Assembly (NCBI GenBank): GCA_046318675.1 | Contig: JBKCUA010000016.1 | Span: forward strand, 1-10,173 | DNA: 10,173 nt | Direction: 5' to 3' | DNA from: JBKCUA01 sp046318675 | GTDB lineage: Bacteria > Pseudomonadota > Alphaproteobacteria > JAJTHO01 | Shown: positions 6,176-10,173 of the stretch, in pieces | Layout of the letters: each line of letters begins with the position of its first letter | How positions within the stretch are numbered: position 1 is the stretch's first letter | Program-made: the position numbers and the translations under genes | The notes under the pieces: model-generated | What the model saw: only the letters and a program-made list of their open reading frames with translations | What the model was told of the DNA's origin: nothing | Databases searched by the model: none

Positions 6176-6216
6176 TATTTATAGCTTTTTTTAAAAAGGT
6201 TGTAAAGCTGGCGGCG

Positions 6217-6864
6217 ATGAATAATAGCTTAGGTACGACAAAAAGCCCCAGTCGTTGGGTGGGGAATGCGGGCTATGCGCTGATTTACCTTGTGTTGCCG
6301 GGGATTATTGCTGTGGGGCAGGCACCGCTGCTGGCGTTTGTTGGGCTGTGGGTGGTGACCTTGGTGCTGTGGCGGCGGATTCCGTGGCCGGGCATTGCGC
6401 GCCTGTCGCGGCACCCTGATATTGGGCGCATTATCCGCCGGGGGGGATGGGTGTTTATTGCCCTGACGCTCACCGTCACGCCTGAGGCACGGTTTGCCTT
6501 TCCGCTACAGCTTCCCGAACGGTATTTGGTGGTCATGCTGTTCTACCCATTGCTTTCGGTGGTACCGCAGGAGGTGTTTTTTCGCCTGCTCTGGCCTAGA
6601 GTGGTACCGACTTATTCCCCAATAATCACCTTGGTGCTCAGTGCCTTGGCTTTTGGCTGGGCGCATTGCGTGTTTTTGAACCCCGTGGCCGTGGGGTTGT
6701 CGTTCCTTGGCGGGCTACTGCTGGCGGATACGTGGAAAAAAACAAGGAATTGGGGGTTGGTGTGTGTTGAGCATACCCTATACGGCTGGGCGGTTTTTAC
6801 CTCGGGATGGGGGATATATTTTTACCATGGCGCGCTTCAGGGGATGCCGAAGCTGTTTTCCTGA
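6217..6864 (+). CDS. CPBP-family intramembrane metalloprotease (CAAX protease-like), QE variant
   Basis: Integral membrane protein of 215 residues from this ATG. The family includes CAAX prenyl protease Rce1-type and bacteriocin-immunity (Abi) glutamic/metalloproteases. Numbering from this Met: motif 1 is QEVFFR (118-123), in which the first Glu of the usual EExxxR is Gln but the second Glu (119) and Arg (123) are kept. Motif 2 is FGWAH (146-150). Motif 3 His is 186 in EHTLYGWAVF. Several hydrophobic segments are evident, for example at 18-50, 79-88, 101-115, 136-152 and 156-170, with YPLLSVVPQE preceding the active site. The frame is open to a GTG at 6136, adding 27 basic residues. I prefer the ATG because the extension looks non-coding and a candidate promoter lies inside it, though no strong Shine-Dalgarno is seen at either. 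The substrate is unknown. Confidence 0.82.
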   Translation: MNNSLGTTKSPSRWVGNAGYALIYLVLPGIIAVGQAPLLAFVGLWVVTLVLWRRIPWPGIARLSRHPDIGRIIRRGGWVFIALTLTVTPEARFAFPLQLPERYLVVMLFYPLLSVVPQEVFFRLLWPRVVPTYSPIITLVLSALAFGWAHCVFLNPVAVGLSFLGGLLLADTWKKTRNWGLVCVEHTLYGWAVFTSGWGIYFYHGALQGMPKLFS

Positions 6865-6877
6865 AGAGCTTTTTTTA
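6850..6877 (+). terminator. Weak candidate terminator at the end of the protease gene
   Basis: AAGCT (6850-6854) pairs with AGCTT (6867-6871) around a 12-base loop containing the stop codon, followed by a run of T to 6876. The stem is only five base pairs and low in GC, so function is doubtful. Confidence 0.3.
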
Positions 6878-6917
6878 AAAAATTGGGGGGATACTTTTGC
6901 CCACGGTAAAGGGTTTC

Positions 6918-6934
6918 GAAAAATGGGATTTTTC
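6918..6934. other. Perfect AT-rich hairpin in the protease-pheT gap
   Basis: GAAAAAT (6918-6924) and ATTTTTC (6928-6934) are perfect inverted repeats around a GGG loop; GGT (6912-6914) and ACC (6935-6937) can extend the pairing past an internal bulge. On the minus strand a promoter-like TTGACA (6969-6964), 16 bases, CATACT (6947-6942) lies just upstream, so a short minus-strand transcript could begin with this hairpin. No gene is otherwise visible in the 180-bp gap 6865-7044. Confidence 0.4.
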
Positions 6935-7030
6935 ACCATTCAGTATGACACGAAAATAAATTTTGTCAACAGGGCGTCGGAAATATTTTTATCATTGTTT
7001 ATCAATGTTAGAACACATCTTAAGCGTGCA

Positions 7031-7048
7031 TTGAAAAATTTTTTTCAA
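7031..7048 (-). terminator. AT-only hairpin at the pheT stop codon
   Basis: TTGAAAAA (7031-7038) and TTTTTCAA (7041-7048) form an 8-bp inverted repeat with a 2-base centre, overlapping the pheT stop (7047-7045). It may help end the pheST transcript, but it lacks a GC-rich stem, so it is not a standard intrinsic terminator. Confidence 0.3.
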
Positions 7049-9402
7049 CCGCGCAACCGCCCACCAACAGCCCCCACTTTAGCCACAATCGCCTCACTTA
7101 TCGCCCGAATCGTCGTCTCATCCAGCGTCCGATCAGGGGCTTGCAGCACCACTTCCACCCCTAACGACACATGACCAGCAGGAACATCACCCCCCATAAA
7201 ACGGTCGAAAACAAGCATTTCACGGCTAAAATCAATGGTTGCGTCCCGCACCGCCTGCACCACTTTGGCCGCATCCAGCTTTTCAGGAATAATAAAGGCA
7301 AAATCCCGTCGCACCGCCTGATATGGCGAGTGATAAAACGACGCCGCAGAAGGCGTCCAAGATGCCGCCGTATCAAGCCTAATTTCCGCCATTGCCACAG
7401 GCACTTCCACGTCCGCTGCTGTTAAAAAAACAGGGTGCAACGCCCCAAAAGTGGCCAGAATATGGTGATAAGCATCATGACGATAATGCCCCGACTGCCC
7501 AGGATGGAGATAGGGAGGAAGCTCATCCCGATCCGGCACTCTGGATTCCAAAGGTTTTCCCACGCTGGCCATGACCTGGTGCAGCAATGCCTGCGCAGCA
7601 ACGCTATCCACCGCCGTTTTCTTGCCGCGCCAATGCCGGGGCACCGCATCGCCCCACAGCACGGCAATGGCTCTAGCCTCACCCTCACCAACACCGCTGA
7701 AAACCTCACCGATTTCAAAAATCTTGCCGCTGGCCTGACCATAGCGCACCGCCTCGGCCACTAAGGGCAGCAAACTCACCATCATATTGGGCCGCATGAC
7801 GGAAAGCTCTGCACTAATGGGGTTTTTTAGGCGCAATTCAGGCACTTTTTCCGCCTCACCGCTGGCCTCTACCAGAGCAGGAGAAGCAAACGACCAACTC
7901 ACCACCTCGACGCAGCCCGCCGCCGCAAACGCCGTTCGCAACCGCTGGGAAAAATCGGGGGTCATTAAAGGCACGACAGGGGGCAAAGAAACACTAGGAA
8001 TCTTCCCATAGCCTTGCAGGCGCAGGATTTCCTCCACCAAATCTTCGGCAATCTTTAGATCGTGCCGCCAGGCAGGTGTTGTTACCTCTAACAAACCATC
8101 TTTTTCAACAACGGTACACCCCAACGCCTTCAACGCGTTGCCTGCCACCTCCAAAGACACCGTCAGCCCCCCTAACGTTGCCACCAACCCCGGATCAAAG
8201 GTAATGGAGGCAGGCTTGTGGGGCGGCACTGCACAAATAATTTGCGGTTTTTTCAAGGTTGCTCCCGCATCCTGCAAATAGCCCAATGCGTGCAGTAAGC
8301 CGACTTCCATATCTTGTGCGTCCACGCCGCGCTCAAACCTTTGCCGGGCGTCGGTGACAATCCCCAACGCTTGCCCAGCCCTAGCAATATGCCCGGCATC
8401 AAACACCGCCGATTCCAGCAAGATAGTCGTTGTCTCCGCACCCACCGCCGTGTTGACCCCGCCGATAATACCGGCCAGAGCAATGATCCCCGTGTCATCG
8501 CTGATCACGATAGCCCCGGCGGGGAGCGTGTAGGTGGTGCCGTTCAGGGCCGCAAAGGCTTCACCGCCCTTACTGAGATCAAAGCGCAACGAGCCTTTGA
8601 GTTTATCCTTATCAAAGGCATGCAGTGGCCGCCCCCGACCAAGGCAACTAAAATTCGTCACATCCACGGCCAGGGATCGCAGCGTCACCCCCACCGCCCG
8701 CAGGCTGTTGGCCATAAAATCCGCTGTCTTTGCGCCTTGGGGTAATAAAACTTCCGCAAGAGCCAGACCTATCACCGCATCGGTGTCCACGATAACCGGA
8801 TAATCCGTGCTGGCAGCATATTTCAACGATGGGGCAGGGGAGTCCTTAAAGGTTCCCACCCCAGCAGCGGCCAAATCCCGCGCAATACCCCGCACAGAAA
8901 AACAATCGGCACGGTTGGGGGTCAGGCCGACGCTGAACACGCCGCCCTCAAGGCTCAATGCCTGTGCCGCCGGGCTACCCGCCACGGCATTCTCAGGCAA
9001 TTCAATAATCCCGTCGGTGCTCCACGGCAGCTTCAATTCTTCTGCCGAGCACAGCATCCCCTCGCTCTCCACACCGCGCACGGGGCGTTTTTCGATGGTG
9101 ATGCCGCTACCGGGAATAAATGCGCCGACTTTTGCAAAAACAGTTTTTAGACCAGCCCTAGCGTTGGGTGCGCCGCAGACAATAGTTTTTTGGCCTTCAG
9201 CGGTATCCACCGTGCAGACTTGCAGGCGGCTAGCGTCAGGGTGCGGCACGGCGGTAAGAATGTGAGCAACGGTAAACGGTGCCAATATCGCTACGTCAAA
9301 ATCCCAGCCCTCAAATTCAAGGCCAAGGCGGGTTAACTCGTTCGAGAAATCATCCGGGAGCTTTGATATGTATCGCTGCACCCAAGCTGTACTAACTTTC
9401 AT
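7045..9402 (-). CDS. pheT: Phenylalanine-tRNA ligase beta subunit
   Basis: Complete 785-residue beta subunit of the alpha2-beta2 phenylalanyl-tRNA synthetase, which charges tRNA(Phe) in the cytoplasm. The N-terminal tRNA-binding domain (about 40-150) shows HPDASRLQVCTVD, IVCGAPNARAG and the GVESEGMLCSAEEL segment. The B3/B4 region with its editing site follows (about 200-370), with GRGRPLHAFDKDKL; then the B5 DNA-binding-like domain (about 400-470), with EDLVEEILRLQGYGKIP; then the core. The C-terminal ferredoxin-like anticodon-binding domain starts near YQAVRRDFAFIIPEK and ends with LDETTIRAISEAIVAKV. The frame is open ten codons further upstream, but MKVSTAWVQ matches the family N-terminus, and the ATG at 9402 overlaps the pheS stop as ATGA, which fixes the start. 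GGAG lies about 10 bases upstream, inside pheS. Translational coupling with pheS is likely. Confidence 0.98.
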   Translation of the reverse strand: MKVSTAWVQRYISKLPDDFSNELTRLGLEFEGWDFDVAILAPFTVAHILTAVPHPDASRLQVCTVDTAEGQKTIVCGAPNARAGLKTVFAKVGAFIPGSGITIEKRPVRGVESEGMLCSAEELKLPWSTDGIIELPENAVAGSPAAQALSLEGGVFSVGLTPNRADCFSVRGIARDLAAAGVGTFKDSPAPSLKYAASTDYPVIVDTDAVIGLALAEVLLPQGAKTADFMANSLRAVGVTLRSLAVDVTNFSCLGRGRPLHAFDKDKLKGSLRFDLSKGGEAFAALNGTTYTLPAGAIVISDDTGIIALAGIIGGVNTAVGAETTTILLESAVFDAGHIARAGQALGIVTDARQRFERGVDAQDMEVGLLHALGYLQDAGATLKKPQIICAVPPHKPASITFDPGLVATLGGLTVSLEVAGNALKALGCTVVEKDGLLEVTTPAWRHDLKIAEDLVEEILRLQGYGKIPSVSLPPVVPLMTPDFSQRLRTAFAAAGCVEVVSWSFASPALVEASGEAEKVPELRLKNPISAELSVMRPNMMVSLLPLVAEAVRYGQASGKIFEIGEVFSGVGEGEARAIAVLWGDAVPRHWRGKKTAVDSVAAQALLHQVMASVGKPLESRVPDRDELPPYLHPGQSGHYRHDAYHHILATFGALHPVFLTAADVEVPVAMAEIRLDTAASWTPSAASFYHSPYQAVRRDFAFIIPEKLDAAKVVQAVRDATIDFSREMLVFDRFMGGDVPAGHVSLGVEVVLQAPDRTLDETTIRAISEAIVAKVGAVGGRLRG

Positions 9403-10173
9403 ACCGCCGCCGCTCCGTAATGCTTCAACCACGCCACGTTGCCGCTGAAAAACGTCCGTAAGTCCTTAATACCATGTTTGAGCATCGTCAGGCGCTCCAC
9501 CCCCATGCCGAAAGCAAAGCCTTGGTATTTCTCCGGATCAAGGCCACATTGACGGAACACATTGGGGTGTATCATCCCGCAGCCGAGGACTTCCAACATC
9601 AAACCTTGATACCCAATGTCCACTTCCGCCGAGGGTTCTGTAAACGGGAAAAAACTAGGGCGAAAAACAACACGAATGTCCGGATTCGCAAAAAAATCCG
9701 CCAAAAACCCCTCCAGCGTTCCCTTCAGGTGCCCGAAATGCACCTTGCCTTTTTCCTCCACCACAAAGCCTTCCACCTGGTGAAACATCGGCGCGTGAGT
9801 TTGATCGGAATCGCAGCGGTACACCCGCCCCGGCGCAAGGATGCGCAAGCTCCCCTGACCGTTCCATTTCTTGAGTTCCCGCACCTGCACCGTCGAGGTA
9901 TGCGTGCGCAGCAGGTTACCATTCTCCAAATAAAACGTGTCGTGCATCGCCCGCGCCGGGTGATCGGCGGGAAAGTTCAATGCCTCAAAATTGTGAAAGT
10001 CATCCTCAATATCTTGACCCTTTGCCACAGTAAAACCCAGACGGCTAAAGAATGAGGTGATTTCCCGCAGGGTTTGCTGCAACGGATGAATACTACCCAC
10101 AGCCAAAGGGGCAGGTGACAGGGTAATGTCTACTTTTTCCCGAATTAATTTTTCCGCTTGCTCCGCCGCCAAC
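9399..10173 (-). CDS. pheS: Phenylalanine-tRNA ligase alpha subunit, 5' end outside the window
   Basis: C-terminal 258 or so codons of the catalytic alpha subunit; the N-terminal coiled-coil region (roughly the first 80-90 residues of the family) lies beyond the right edge, and the frame is open to the last base. Class II synthetase landmarks are present: HPLQQTLREI early in the catalytic core, then FPADHPARAMHDTFYL, LRTHTSTVQVREL (substrate pocket), motif 2 in RVYRCDSDQTHAPMFHQVEG, FTEPSAEVDIG, LEVLGCGMIHPNVF, and motif 3 in GFAFGMGVERLTMLKHGI. The stop codon overlaps the pheT start (ATGA, 9402-9399), so the two subunits are made from one mRNA. Any leader-peptide or rplT context usual upstream of pheS is not visible. 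Confidence 0.97.
   Translation of the reverse strand, partial: LAAEQAEKLIREKVDITLSPAPLAVGSIHPLQQTLREITSFFSRLGFTVAKGQDIEDDFHNFEALNFPADHPARAMHDTFYLENGNLLRTHTSTVQVRELKKWNGQGSLRILAPGRVYRCDSDQTHAPMFHQVEGFVVEEKGKVHFGHLKGTLEGFLADFFANPDIRVVFRPSFFPFTEPSAEVDIGYQGLMLEVLGCGMIHPNVFRQCGLDPEKYQGFAFGMGVERLTMLKHGIKDLRTFFSGNVAWLKHYGAAAV

Noticed and set aside
6136..6216. GTG start for the protease, giving 27 extra N-terminal residues
   Set aside because: No Shine-Dalgarno precedes it, it begins inside the tandem repeat, and the added residues look like translated spacer; kept only as an alternative.
6707..7174. 155-codon plus-strand open frame spanning the protease end, the gap and the pheT end
   Set aside because: It overlaps two well-supported genes in other frames and its product has no coherent features.
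9403..9432. Upstream start for pheT, ten codons earlier
   Set aside because: The family N-terminus begins at MKVSTAWVQ and the ATGA overlap with pheS marks the start at 9402.
9474..10055. 193-codon plus-strand open frame inside pheS
   Set aside because: It lies fully antisense to a conserved synthetase gene; the composition is that of a shadow frame.

Overview
The window looks like a chromosomal segment of an alphaproteobacterium. The GroES and GroEL sequences have the alphaproteobacterial style (for example the GroEL C-terminal Gly-Gly-Met tail after a SALQDAAS block), the groESL operator is a CIRCE element, and a gatC gene implies the indirect (transamidation) route to Gln-tRNA and/or Asn-tRNA. 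The genus cannot be fixed from sequence reading alone. Most housekeeping genes here look moderately GC-rich, whereas the first gene (8-748) and the gene at 4948-5760 are visibly AT-rich and may have a different history.

Layout. (1) 1-1199: an AraC-type regulator followed in the same direction by a small VOC-fold (glyoxalase/dioxygenase superfamily) protein with a very strong ribosome binding site. (2) 1200-1419: a control region with a long imperfect hairpin after the VOC gene, then a TTGACA-type promoter and a CIRCE operator for the chaperonin operon. (3) 1420-3478: groES and groEL, closed by a GC-rich intrinsic terminator. (4) 3476-5760: two accessory genes transcribed divergently from a 92-bp AT-rich spacer. 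On the minus strand is a 459-residue protein with alginate-lyase-like motifs that seems interrupted by a beta-rich insert. On the plus strand is a 270-residue protein that I do not recognise. (5) 5785-6864: gatC (minus) and a membrane protease of the CPBP/CAAX-like type (plus), divergent from a spacer holding a 13-bp tandem repeat. (6) 6865-7044: an AT-rich gap with hairpins. (7) 7045-10173: pheT and pheS on the minus strand, overlapping by an ATGA junction; pheS runs off the right edge of the window.

The chaperonin operon and the translation genes (gatC, pheS, pheT) are ordinary core functions. No mobile element, CRISPR array, tRNA or rRNA is visible. The parts worth a second look are the accessory pair at 3476-5760, which lies between core genes, the isolated gatC, and several short control or hairpin structures. 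I see no convincing multi-gene novel system; the unrecognised protein at 4948-5760 and the composite lyase-like protein are the best candidates for something undescribed.
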